Notes under the pieces: model-generated
What the model saw: only the letters and a program-made list of their open reading frames with translations
Told to the model about the DNA's origin: nothing
Database searches by the model: none
Assembly (NCBI RefSeq): GCF_029227915.1
Contig: NC_079876.1
Location: 18,540,001-18,604,000 of the forward strand
DNA: 64,000 bases
Direction: 5' to 3'
DNA from: Hydractinia symbiolongicarpus
Taxonomy: Eukaryota > Cnidaria > Hydrozoa > Anthoathecata > Hydractiniidae
Made by a program: the position numbers and the translations under genes
Shown here: positions 1 to 12,164 of the stretch, piece after piece
Numbering within the stretch: position 1 is the first letter of the stretch
Layout of the letters: each line of letters opens with the position of its first letter

Positions 1-1
1 T

Positions 2-2536
2 CGAAGACGGCAACGTCAACATTCGGAAAAAGCGGAGGGAAAAGTCGTCGTGCTGGATAAAGCAACGTTGGATAAATTAAAACAAGCACATCTCGGAGAC
101 GAACTGCCATCAAACCGAAATATGAATTTGTTTTATACTGGAAAAGAAGCTGGCCAATCAGATGATGCGGTTGATTTGGATAGTATGATAGCCAATGAAA
201 ACAACAGTGGGAAAACTTTGGAAACACTTAGTAACCAAAGATACAACGCTATGAATAAAATTTATGACGGCTCTCAAGTAGAACATTCCAATCGTCCGTT
301 AACGCATGGCAATTATTTTGAAACAGACGACATGTTCTTTCACGAGTCTGAATCTGAACAAGCAAGGCAAACGTTCATCAGATCGAAAAGTGATGCAAGC
401 GGCTTGGAAAGTAGTAAAGGCAAAAGAGTTATTCGAACAAGGAGTGGTAGGATCATTAAGAAGGGTCCCGGGTTGATAAATCGAAACGATCCCGAACAGG
501 TGTCCTTTCAGCAAGAAAGTGAATGGTTGGAAAAATTAGTTGGAGACGCTGTGGAAATTAACAAGTTAAGGGGATATGAAGACCTTGAAGCAAGAAAATC
601 TACAGGTAATACAATTTAAATAGATGCTTCATTTTTTAAGATAAAGCCTGAAATCACGTCCAATGTGCGAGTTGGAAAGGTCAAAAACGTTTGAAGGTAG
701 ACAATTTCTCGGGCCAAAAAAACTTGAATAATTATGAGATGTAGCGGGAAAATATTGCAAACGAAATTACAATATAAATGTATAAGAAAAATGCAAATCC
801 CTTATTTTTATGGTTATCGTTATGTAGATAAAAGTTTGTGATTTAAGAAAATTACGAAATTTACGGAATATAATTATTTCGTTGCCTACTTTCGATTCGT
901 TGGTTATTACATTTTGGATGTTTTTCTGAAAAAAACTGACTGCGAACATTTGGAAATAGAGCTGACAAAGACAAATTTGCTTTCAACCAATGTCAACTTC
1001 TAACACGAATTCCAACCCGTGATTTTTTGTTTTCCTTTTCAAGATATACACATGTATTCCAGTAACCATTGAAAAATTTATTCCAATTGTTATCTACATA
1101 CTATAGCGCGCATATTTTTACTATTATATAATTTATTTTAAGATTTCATTGCGTTCGGATCACCAATGCTTCCCACTGATGACCCCGAATCTTTAAGAAG
1201 AGTTGCGGAAGCAAACGAAGAAGAAGAGAGAGAAAGACTTCGAACAAAAAGTATGGACGTTTTAGAAGAAAATATCGAAATTCATTCTCGAAAAACATGG
1301 TTAGAAAGTCTTGTTCAGAGTGAAGATGATAGTACAGTATCAGCCACACCTCGAAGTCAGCCTAGCACACAAAGGGATGTAAATATCGCCAACGAGATAT
1401 CTGTTCCTCCACCTAAAACAGAAAATCTAGACAAAGCAGATGGCACGAAAAAGCCTCAAACGGTTTATCACAAATCAGACCCGTTCCAGTTCCTTGAACC
1501 TATATACACCACCCAAAAGGAGGTGAAACATGAGGTAAAAAAGGAACAACAAAGACCAAAGGAGATTATTTCCGAGCAAACACCTACACAAGAGGTCTTC
1601 TCACCTACTGAAGATGACGAATCTCGTGGCAACGCTTACATGCTTCCGTCAGCATTGCGTAAACAGAAGAAAGAAAGTGTCAATCACGCACCCAAACAAG
1701 TAGATGCTGATAGCCAACACATCCAGTCGGTGAAGCAACAAAGAAGCATATTTGAGAAGTCGAATCCGGCAAGCAATAATTTTAAAAACACGAACCAAAC
1801 GAATGGATTTGTACGTAGCAACAGCCAAGCATCTAGTCTGTCGTCTTCACGCGGTGGAAGTTCTGATTGTCAGTTAACAACGTCCACAACAAGTCTATCA
1901 TCAACGGGTGAGATTACTGTTCCAGTTCATAAACAGGAGCAGGCAACCGAGGAGGAACAGCTTAAAATTCCAAGCGTGAAGGAGAAAATGCGAATATTCA
2001 TGAATCAGTCCGGTTCAAAAACAGACGATGTAGTTTTGAGAAAGAAACCGTCGGAGAAGTCATCGCCGAGGCCTAAGTCGTATGGAGGTGCGAATTTGAA
2101 GCAGTACACGTTTGGTAAAGATTACGACGATACAGATAATGCGCCTAAGTCTAAACAATCTAATGGCGTTATTATCGGCGGTGGTAAACAGAAACACGTT
2201 ACAACAGATGTAAATAGCGCCACTAAACGCCACCACATTGATACTGACAGAAATAACAACTATGACGTGAGTAGTGACGTTAAGCGGATTGATATCGTCG
2301 GAAAAGAGTACAAACATTGCGTCAGAGATCAAAGAATTTTAAAAGAAATTGAAGAAATGGAACAACGAGAAAATGAAATTAGAAACAGGCGTAACACCGC
2401 AAATCATACCGAACGTGAGAGCAGTAATAAACAAACCAATAATGTTTCTCCAAATAGCAATACTCATTCTGTCATTCCAAGGAATGAAGCAGAAGGTCTG
2501 CAGGCATTTCTACAAGAAAACGAAGTCAAGAATTGA
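2..2536 (+). CDS. 3' end of a long disordered protein, two exons (partial at left edge)
   Basis: Two exons, 2-605 and 1143-2536, join in phase 1 across an intron with a gtaata donor and a ttttaag acceptor. The first exon is open to the window edge, so the start lies outside. The visible 665 residues end at a TGA. The protein is hydrophilic and rich in Ser, Lys, Glu and Asn, with no membrane segment or signal peptide in view. A basic patch (RTRSGRIIKK) lies near residue 145. Acidic and charged helical stretches follow the junction, and a charged coiled-coil-like helix (EIEEMEQRENEIRNRR) lies near the C terminus. That helix weakly resembles the C-terminal region of AKAP2/MISP cytoskeletal adaptors, but this is only a suggestion. 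I do not recognise the family. A cytoplasmic scaffold or adaptor role is inference from composition. Confidence 0.75.
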
Positions 2537-4629
2537 ACTTTGCTTTCTATATACAACAATATAAGCTTGTATAATTGCACGCATTCATATCCACGCATTC
2601 CAGTAGCACAGTAGGAGTCGTAGCTATTAAACAAATAGATTTTTGTTGCTACTTTATATTCACAATACGATTATAGTTCACCCGCCGTATCTTCTACATT
2701 GTAAATAGAAAATTTAGTAGGTAATTTATTCTTCAGTAAAAATCGTTTTTTTTTTGTTTATTTTTTGAAAAAATATAGAAAATTATTGAAATGTTATTTT
2801 ATCTTAAGCCGAGTATCTATTTTCACGATCTTCGTCACAGCTTGCAACTTTTGTTTTCTAAGCACGTTATTTCTTTGCATCTAGTTTGAGTACCTATAAT
2901 TTATCGAATGGACCTCTTTAAATAACAAATCAAAAGAAAATTCCACCATCTTTAGTATCAAGGGGATTTATTCTTATTGAGCGTTGAGGTTAAAACTCTA
3001 AAAGTCGTGATAAGAACCTTACTGCCGAAATGGCTTTTAAAATAAACGTTGAAGAACGAAACAATTTTCCTTCCTACCTCATTTGAAACCGTTAGGAGAT
3101 TAACCTCTTCGACCGATTTAGAATTCTTAAACGTGCCTTGCTTAGACATGCTAGACATGCTTAAGTATTGTATGTCCTTTCAAAAATGAATTAAAAGTCC
3201 TTGTTGTTGCTTTTGAAATCGAGTTACTGTATGTCGCGAGTAAACTCACGTCCCTTAGCTATGATTTTTAACTGTGGTTTTCAGCGCTAAAAAGCTTGAA
3301 ACAATTTTCCAAAAATTGCATAATTTTTATTAGAGTCCGACTCAAAGGAAGTTTAAGGACGGAAACCGAAATACTGGAATATTTTTATCAAGATACTAAA
3401 GGGCTAAATAAATCTTTTAGGCTGTTCGTGTTCACACTAACAATAAAAAAAGAATTCCTAAGAAACCAAATATATTTTTTCGGAGAGACATTATAAATAA
3501 TTTAAGCTTCCACGCAATAAAAAATTAAACAACTTTCAATTTTTAAGGTTCAAAAGGAGATTGGAATAATGAACATCTTTTGATAAACTTGTCTTTCGCG
3601 ATATAGGCAAACGGAAAATAAAATTTACAGTGAGAAATAATCTGGCACATCATACTATTTATTCAACCTGAGTCCACACATTAAGTTTCGAATTTTTTGT
3701 AGGGTAGGGTTAAGTCTAAGTGTAGTTTAAGGACTTAAGTATAATCTTAAACTACGTCGACCAACTTTTTTTGCTTTTTAAAGCGGGTTGTTGAAAACAG
3801 ATTTTGCATCTCTCAAAATAACTCTCTAAGTATAGCTGTCTAGATCCACCGACAATGTCAATGGCGTTTTTCAAAGAAGGCGGGTCACCATATGAATCAT
3901 TGAAGAGTGCGGCTAAGGCTGATTTAATTCTTCATTCAACATGTTTGAATACGCTTAAGTTAAAAATCAAAATTCTGACTACTTTTCGGCAAAACCCTCA
4001 AAACAAACATTAACTTTTATAGCGAAAATTGAAAAATAATGCAAATAAGAACGCGCATCAAGGCTGTGTTACTTTTTGTTTTTGCGGGCACAAGGAATAT
4101 ATGAAATAAACAGTTAAACACTTTGAGGAACGCCCTATATGATTAAAGTTGCATACAGATAAACACAATCTCCCACAAACACGATTCTTAATGAGGCAGC
4201 GTTTAAAAGGATAGTGGAACTTATTATTAAGAGAAGTTTATTGCAAAGATTTACTGGTAGATTTAGCATTGATTTTAAATCGGCAGCACACTGGAGGAAG
4301 GCGTTTCTAATTTAATATTAGGAATACTTAAGTGGTTGCGTGCACCCTTTCTGAAGCAAGCAAGTTGTAAACTAGTTAACTTTTTCTTTAAATTTTCTTT
4401 GTGTATGACAGTCTTCTAGTAAATCAAAGAGGAACACTGGCACAACAACGGAGATTTCAAAGGATCACCATTTTGTGACTATTCCTAGGGGCTTTTGACG
4501 ACATCCATGTAAGAAAGGTATAAGATGGTTATTGGGTATATAGGTATTTATTACATGCATGTTGGTTACTAAGTGGTAACCAAGGTGTTGCTAAGGTGAT
4601 ATATGGGTACTAGGGACATAATGTAGACC

Positions 4630-4890
4630 AGATTTGAAGGAAATATCGATCCACCAAAATGACGTCATTTCGGATCCCAATGACGTCATTATATTGTTTT
4701 CCTTATCTCAATCATCTTTTAATGCCATGTTGTACATATGTGCATCAATATTTCTAATAAAACGGGTCTTTTTATCTTTATCCGTAAAATAAGATATTTT
4801 TTTGCCGAAATAACGTTATTTTTTATCCTATGACGTTCTCAAATTAATATATTTTACCTGGAATGAGTTTGTACCAAGGCATTCTACAAC
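4630..4890 (+). repeat. Dispersed repeat, copy 1 (partner at 33788-34200)
   Basis: This stretch and 33788-34200 share the order: a cagatttgaag block, two TGACGTCA-like palindromes about 20 bp apart, a tattgttttcctt block, and an ending near ttttacctg followed by agtttgta. The copies are diverged and gapped. No coding capacity is seen, so it is probably a MITE or another non-autonomous element. A GGGTTAA string near 5003, resembling the right end of the piggyBac-like MITE at 20940-21677, may mark a related terminus. Confidence 0.5.
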
Positions 4891-5262
4891 TATGCCAAGT
4901 TTCATAGCACAAGTGGTTCAGAATTTATGGCCCGCGGGCACTTTGTTCCCTCCCCTTCCCCCCAGGGTACAAGAGCCAAGAAAGGTCAGGTATAATAGGG
5001 TTAAAGGATTTCAGTGGGCATTCTAAGTGAAACTCATTTACAATATTCGAAATTTTCAAAAAACCTTTTATAAAGTGTGTAAACAGTGCTTTAGTTATCT
5101 TCTGCATAAACATGTTAAAAAATATAATTAAGCGTTGCATGCGGACGTTGTTGGAAAAAAACAAAAACAAAACGTTCCCTGTTATACTTTTAACATATCG
5201 CTTGATATTTCACAGAATTCTTTTGTTTGTTAACCACCACCCCCACCTCCACCACCACACCC

Positions 5263-5268
5263 TTTATT
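5263..5268 (-). terminator. Probable poly(A) signal of the astacin/ShK gene
   Basis: On the minus strand AATAAA occurs about 240 bases after the stop codon and is followed at once by a G/GT-rich stretch (5225-5262), the usual arrangement of a cleavage and polyadenylation site. The function is inferred from position. Confidence 0.55.
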
Positions 5269-5503
5269 CATTCAGGACCTAGGAGTAACAAGAACCGAAT
5301 TAAAGTAGAATGCATGTGGTTTTAATAACACATAATATACCAATCTAATAAGAAAATTCTTTAAAAATCAAAAAAGATTACTACAAATAACGCCATTTAC
5401 GCGAAATTGCATCTTTTCAAACACTAGAGTAATGTTTTATCTTCATTTGCGATATGTATAGTAACGTTTTCTTGTATTCATCCAGCGCCACGCCCGAAAA
5501 TGA

Positions 5504-8500
5504 TTAACAGTAACCGCAAGAACGAGGACATGTTTTCCTCATGTAATCCACGTAATGCATTTTGCAATAGCCTTGTCTTGTCCAAAAGCCACAAGTAGCA
5601 TTTTTGTCAATACAACATGACTGTTCGCAATTCTTTTCCACGAAACTATCTTTCTTGCACCAGCTTTTAAGATCAGGGCAAAATTGATATTTGTCGGTCA
5701 ATTTACCTAAAATAATTGTTTATGCTTAGAGATTGTTATTTATGAAAACAGAAAAACTAAAAATATAGTCTCAAATTTGGATCAGGTTGAATAAGAGGAT
5801 TTCATGCTTCATCTGACTTAAAATGATAAAAAAAAACATTTGTTTCACGTTTTAACATAAACATTAAAAATGTAAAAAAATCATTAAAGCAATCAAGAAG
5901 CTTTTCAAGGTTGAAGAAGTTAAATAAACAAGAGAAAAAGGTTCAAACGGCTTTCCTTTGATTTTATAAAATCGTGCACAGAGTAAATTTGATGAGCAAA
6001 TTCATACTTAGACAAAAACATGTGAGATAACAACGGCTAATCGCAAACGATGTTAAAAAAGTAAATTTAAAATAATGCTGAAATCAAAATGTGAAGAAAG
6101 GATTTGTAACGACATATGTGCAAAGTTGTTCTTTAACAATGCCAATAGTTATTAGCTGCCCTGTACCCATGTTCACTTCGTCTAAAGTCGTGGTTAAACT
6201 GAAATCAAAAGAATATCCATAGCTATTGTCGTATTTGTTGTGCTACCCATGACAAAATTTTACCCAGAGGCAATGTTTAAGTTTCGGAACGAAACATTTA
6301 ATTACGGATTAAGATCCAAGTTCAGTAATGTCAAATGAGTCAAATCAGCCAATACATTAAGTAATTTACAATATCCACATACCCTCTTTAAGGTATTTTT
6401 CCTAATCATAATATGAGACTAGTGCAGAGGATGCATTTTTATCAAATTTTGGAGGTTAAAAATTCTCTCCACATCTTTCTAAAAATTTAGGTCAACCTCT
6501 ACCACCCTCTCGTCATCGCCTTACTAATTTAAGTGTCTGCTACAGCTCTGAGTTAATTATCCAGAGTGATTATTTGGCACAACATCGTCAATTTTCTTGT
6601 ACTTTTTATCGAATCTTTGTCTTCCTTTCTCTAAGAAACTCGATATTTAACCTTGTTCTGAAAATAGTAACCCATGATCTTTCACAACGGAAACTTACCG
6701 AAGAAAACAAAGTATATCTTACTGGAAAAAAAACATATTGATTTCAAAAAAAACGTCCGCGTAAAGTAATACCTCCTTTAGGTGGAGTTGGTCCAGTAGT
6801 GTCTTCGCATTTATAGTACTTGTTCAGTTGCTTTATGTCAATCTTGCTCATTCCTTTTCTTTGGCCCAGAACTTCGTCTGGACGAGATCGTGAAACGATT
6901 GTTTTTCTTCTGTTTATACTGAATGCATAACTGAAAAAAAAGGTGCTTGTTAGATTGGGCTTGTTTTTTTTACATTAACGCGTTTCTAAACTTCATTTAA
7001 AGGACTGGAGTATTATTATTTACCCAAGATGGCCTCTTCAGTTCCCAATGGTTCTGTTATCAATGAGAGTCGCGAAAGAGTCCTAGTGCATTTAAAGCTC
7101 CTATTTAAGCTACGGAAGCCGTGCAAGCACAACAGCCATTCAACTAGACAACCGCTTATGATATCAATCCTATTCTCATGCTGAACGTTAAGCGGAGAGA
7201 ATCTATTCACACGTTTATAGTCTCTGGCATGACTTGGACTAGAATTGATTCACAGACCTTCCACATTGGAGTCGAACTCCCTACCACAAAACCACCAGTC
7301 GGTAGCAATCAGTGTTGTAAAATATTCTAACAACCTTATGTGTTATAGTGTGTTACGATATAACAAATTACGTTAGCAAAATGTCACAAGACTAAACAAA
7401 TTTTACATTTGACTAAAATTATTATAAGGGCTTGACGTTTAGTTTATTATCGTTCTCATCAAACAAAAACTCTGCTAGATGAATAGTTTTTCACTTATTT
7501 CTCCCGAACTTAGTCAAACGAAGTGGCAATTTGAACTCGTAATAAATTGAAGTAATCGTGTTGAAAAGGTCCAGAGGGTTAATTTACTAGAGTGATATCT
7601 AGCCGGAAAATGGCTTGAAGGGTGATGGTTATTTTTCACTGTTTTGGAGTAAGCGCCAGTTCCTAACGTGAAATTCACAACATATTCAAAAAAAATTACA
7701 AGTTAACCGAGAAAGAAACGATGAACCTACTTCCCATAATGCATCACCGAAGATTTATCGTATGGTTCTCCAAGTGTTGAGGCACGTCCAGCTCTGTACT
7801 TCTGGAAGTTGTAGCGCATGGCTAAATATAAGATTTTACCACCAACTTAATATAGCTATAGTTATGTGTGTATCGATTTAAATGAATTTATTAAAGTTAT
7901 ATAACCGATAACAACAAGAGGATACAATTGCTATATCCACTTTGCCTTCTTATCACGTAAGCAAGACAAAAACAGGGCGGTTTTAGCAAGAAAGTATCAC
8001 ACGTCGATAGTAAGCTTTGTAGTTCCACCCGTTTTAGATACCCAATAGCATACTAACTTGCCTGGCCCTACTATTAACACGTGTATCTAATATATACGGC
8101 TATTAAGTTAATAAAGAGCATCATTTCGGTTGAATGCAATGAATTGGAAAATAAAAAAAACAAAATATAACTAATACCTATTCTTGCGTTCTATATTGTG
8201 GGAATAATATTTTCTCTTGGCATACAGTGTTTTAAATAAACTAGATAGCTTGCCAACGGTTATCAAAGTTTAAGGAAATTTGGAGACTTTTATACATCCA
8301 AACGCATTCTTGCAGGTGAAAAAAGCAGGACCATATAAGGAAAAATTGCTATTATTATGAAATTTAAACAGATTCTGGTCTAAAACTGTGCTTGATGGCA
8401 CTGAAACCATTTTTTTAACTTTCGCTTTTTTAAAAAGGGAGTCACTAATTCTGAGCATATATTCTGTTTTTAAATGAATTTATCGACTTCCATGGCTGTT

Positions 8501-11500
8501 GTTTACATCTCCTATCTACATGAATAAGTGCGCATGTCTATTCTTTTCAACACAAAAAAATCCACTTGCCCTCAGCTCCAATGAAAAGTGATGAAAAGAG
8601 AAGTAATTGCAATATAGGATAGATGCAAAAGAGAAGTTGGAGTGAATCAATTAGTAAAAACAGGTAAAATTTATTTTTATTAAAAGTAATAATAAAAAAA
8701 AGATTTTTTTCTTGCCTGGGCTGATGTTGTTCCAATAAATTGTTATGTAGTTATCCCGATCTCTTCTCGACTGTTCATGGAAAAACCCTAGAGCATGCAT
8801 CATTTCATGGATTGCTATACCAGTAACCAAGCAACCACTTGCCAATGAAATTTGTTGTCGACCACCTGTTCTACCAATCATTGAAGAGCAACTAAATAAT
8901 CAAATTTAGTGCAATTTTTATTTTTCAGAATCTAATCTGTTATTATAAACAAAATAATATCAATCCATACAAACCCCACTGATTGTAGGTCAAAATTTTA
9001 AGTTTTAAGTTGAAGCTGGTTGTTCAGAGGTAAAGCAATATTAACCCTACGATAACTCCTGTTATTAAGCTTGATTTCTGCCTTCCATCTGTCGCAACGT
9101 CGACAAAATAGCGCGTTAAGTGATATGAAATTTAAGTTTATTTCATATGGGCATCTATTTCGATATCTCAAAGCTCACTGATCACAAGTTATGGCTTATA
9201 GCTTGCATGTTGATATTTCGGTCTATGACGGCAAATTGGTTTATTTCAGAGCCTAGGAGTGTGCACTATTTGTATACAATCTATACTATATACAAGAACT
9301 ACACAACCGTACCTTAAATTAACACTTTTTGAATGGAGTGGGGGAAAAGTACCCGTGAGTCACAAATCCAGAACTACTTACGCTTAAGTGATAAAACTAG
9401 GCATACTTGTGGAAATACTTAATACAAACATATTCCAGGTAAAAAATTAATTTAATGAGGTTAATGCCCTTTCTTCCCATGCTGTTAATAGGGTTAGAAC
9501 CATTTACGAACATTTTCTACAAGTTAACCAAAGCACTCTATTTAAGAATGCTTTCTCAACTGAGTAAAGTGTTTCCAGTTACAAAAAGAATCCCACCCTC
9601 CTCCGTGCATGAACTGGACATAGTTTCGATCGCGGGATGTCTTTGGCCGGAATTTGATGCAAGTATATTTTTTGAACTCCGCTATAGCTGCATAAACCAC
9701 ACTGCGACCACCTAAAATAAGAGTTAGAACAAGTCCATATTATTTCAACTGTGGCATACGTGCTATAAAATGCTAAGATAGATCTTACCCGCTCACTTTA
9801 AATCTGCGAATATATTTCGAATATATAATATTTCGCGAGTTAAAAAATTTAAAATTCTTGGAAAATAATTATTTTCTAGAATCTACCAGTACTTTTGAAC
9901 TTTTTCCACGTCATTTACTAAGATAGTGTTAATTGAACATGCTCCTACCACTGAAGCCATCACAAAAGAGAAACTTTACCGAAAAATATAGGAAAATAAA
10001 AATAAAGAAAACCCTTTAACAAAATTTCGCCCAGAATTAATTTAGCAAAATAATCATTTTAAGTGATTGGGCGAAGAGTTATTTTCGCGAATTGACCTTT
10101 ACGAATACGGAAAAAGTTCGCGAAATTGGTAATAAGTAATCTTCGCAAAAATTAATCACTTAACGTATTTTTTATAAAGCATTTTGCCAGTTCACACAAT
10201 TTTACATTTGCCATTCAAAAAAGAGGCAGACATCATGAGCTGATCGTATTTCTATATACCTCACATATGTAAATTATTTCACCATTATTTAATTTGAGCG
10301 CTGGAAAAAAAATTAAAATTTTCATGTCACGGATTCGCGCGATCGTTTTTTCACGATTTTTTAATTCACTGTTAGCTAGATTGGCTAAATGCGATGTTTA
10401 ATCTGTGTACGTTAAAAAAGCTTTATTACAGCTAAAGAAAATGGGGAAAATTTCGAGTGTTGGTATAATGTACAATCCGGAAATGTTACTCTCGCGAAAA
10501 ATTCTTAGCTGAGAGAACACAAACTATATATTTCAAATGTTCTGTCTGCGAGCTTTAAGCATGTGTTTTTCTAAATGAATAGTCAGAATTGGAACCTAAT
10601 ATTTTTAAACAAATAATCTTTAGTAACAGAGTGTGAAAACAAGCCTTATCAAATCTGATTGGCTTTCGAACAATGGTATTATGACGCAGCGTTTGAAAAT
10701 TCTTTCTTTAACAGGAAACATTTAGGAAAATATTTAATCTATGGAAAGATGTAGAAAAACATTTTTTTAATTTCAATTAGGTCGAAGAAAACAATTTAAC
10801 AATACATCCTAGTATTTTTGTAAAACATAAATTTAAAAATATATAGTTGCATGGCTACCTGAATTAAACATTGAAGGTTAAAAAAGACAAAATTTTCAAC
10901 CAAAGAGAAACTTCTAACTCTAACTGTTAATGGTTCATTAAAAAGGGATTTGTATGGAGCGCCATATTAGCCGGTTTGGGAAGCCATTATTAAAATGGTA
11001 CCGTGAAAACGTAAACAAATAAAACACAATGTTCATAGCATAAAAGCTAATTTGGAATAACTTTATTAGTTTAAGTGCCTTGTAAACTTTTGGATCGCTC
11101 TAGAACAGATTCGTTCACAAAAAATAATAATAATAAGTAATATTACTTACGAAAGTTATAAGCAAATGTGTATGGCACTTCACCATTGGGCCATTGTCCT
11201 CCGTTAATGGCATCGAATGCCTTCAATCCGTGGCTACTTATTTGTTTCATTTCGTCCACAGCTTCTGCCAAGTGAGGCGTTTTGACGATGTCACCTTCGA
11301 AATATTCTGGTGGAGGAGGGGCGCCTAAAGATATTCAATAAAACACGTTTTTTTATTAAATAGTATTTTTTTTTATCTCACAAGAAAACATTTTCTATAT
11401 CGATTACTTAAAACTTTCCTAAACGATTTAATTTTATGTTTGGAAATAGAATGAAACTATTTCCTATTAGAGCCGTTACATAGATTTAAGAGCCTCTTTT

Positions 11501-12164
11501 AGCGAAACCTGTACGAACTTACATCGCGATAAAACTAATTGTTGAATTTTTATCGAGCTAGAATGGTTTTCCTTGAGGTTGTGACAAGTGTTTTTACAGA
11601 GTAGAGCTTTTAATTAATATTTAATTAACGCTTAGTGAATTTGTGTAGTAAATATTATATACTAGTCGTTAAATCCACTGGTTTGCCCGTCCTTAAAATA
11701 TCGCATTTTGTGTTTCCGTAGTAGGACGCTTTTTTGCAGACAGAGAGACAGAACGCGGATATCATTAATATAGAGATTCGTACTTACCATTTGGGAATGC
11801 CTGCCGATCTAAATTCAAAAGTAAAAAAATATGTTATTTCAGATAATATCATTTACTTTCTTAAGGTTTGAATATTTTCCTTCTATATTACACTGTATAG
11901 ACAAAAAAAGTCTGCGATGGTTACAAGCATGGGAAAGTATTTATATAAGACGAGATAAGATCTTCACGTAGCACTCACGTGGCTCCAGTAGGCCATCATG
12001 ATCATTTACCATCATAATTCTATCCATCGCAGACAAGCCCTCATTGTCTGGAATTTCCAAGGGTTGAGGAGGAATTGGAAATGGTGGTGCAGGTTTCATT
12101 TGATCAATAATGTATTGCTTTCTTTCACCAGATGTTGAGTTGAATACCTCCGCACCGCCTAATG
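5504..12164 (-). CDS. Astacin zinc metalloprotease with two C-terminal ShK domains (5' end missing)
   Basis: Eight exons on the minus strand: 11979-12164, 11788-11808, 11151-11324, 9597-9711, 8716-8891, 7731-7821, 6773-6930 and 5504-5706. All junction phases agree and give 374 residues to a TAA. The propeptide carries FEGD (about 78-81), the aspartate-switch motif that keeps astacins latent. The catalytic site [12 protein letters not shown] lies at 194-205 and the Met-turn SVMHY near 249-253. Two six-cysteine ShK domains fill the last ~65 residues. Domain order matches secreted cnidarian astacins such as Podocoryne PMP1 and nematocyte astacins. Role inferred: secreted protease in development, digestion or venom. 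The first visible exon starts in phase 1, so a signal-peptide exon lies upstream and was not found. The 11788-11808 exon is only 21 nt, and the intron after 8716 starts with GC rather than GT. Confidence 0.93.
7013..7318 (-). mobile_element. tRNA-derived SINE, copy 1 (intronic)
   Basis: On the minus strand this region matches 56505-56832 along most of its length: a B-box-like promoter (gagttcgactcc), the shared body with ccagagactataaa and ggttgtctagttga blocks, and an A/T-rich trinucleotide tail reading aataataatac. It lies in the intron between astacin exons 6773-6930 and 7731-7821, in the same orientation as that gene. The head is diverged, and only the B box is convincing. Confidence 0.8.
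11662..11776 (-). mobile_element. 115-bp mini-Helitron
   Basis: On the minus strand the element starts TCTCTATATTAATG after an A and ends ACGACTAG before a T, the A/T target and 5'-TC...CTAG-3' ends expected of Helitrons. Its 3' end (gacgggc, agtggattta, acgactag) resembles that of the element at 21692-21851. It lies 11 bases from the donor of the 21-nt astacin exon. It has no coding capacity, so mobilisation would depend on an autonomous relative. Confidence 0.6.

Larger units (their letters stand above)
2537..5503. other. Intergenic region, no gene seen
   Basis: About 3 kb between two convergent genes. No exon-like frame with splice sites was found. It holds the 3' UTR of the gene on the left, a dispersed repeat around 4630-4890 with two TGACGTCA palindromes, and a C-rich (CCA)n tract at 5235-5262 next to the protease poly(A) signal. 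Confidence 0.6.

Noticed and set aside
9041-9060. TTAACCCTACGATAACTCCTG-like string resembling a piggyBac MITE end
   Set aside because: No matching right end or TTAA partner was found nearby, so it may be a fragment or chance.
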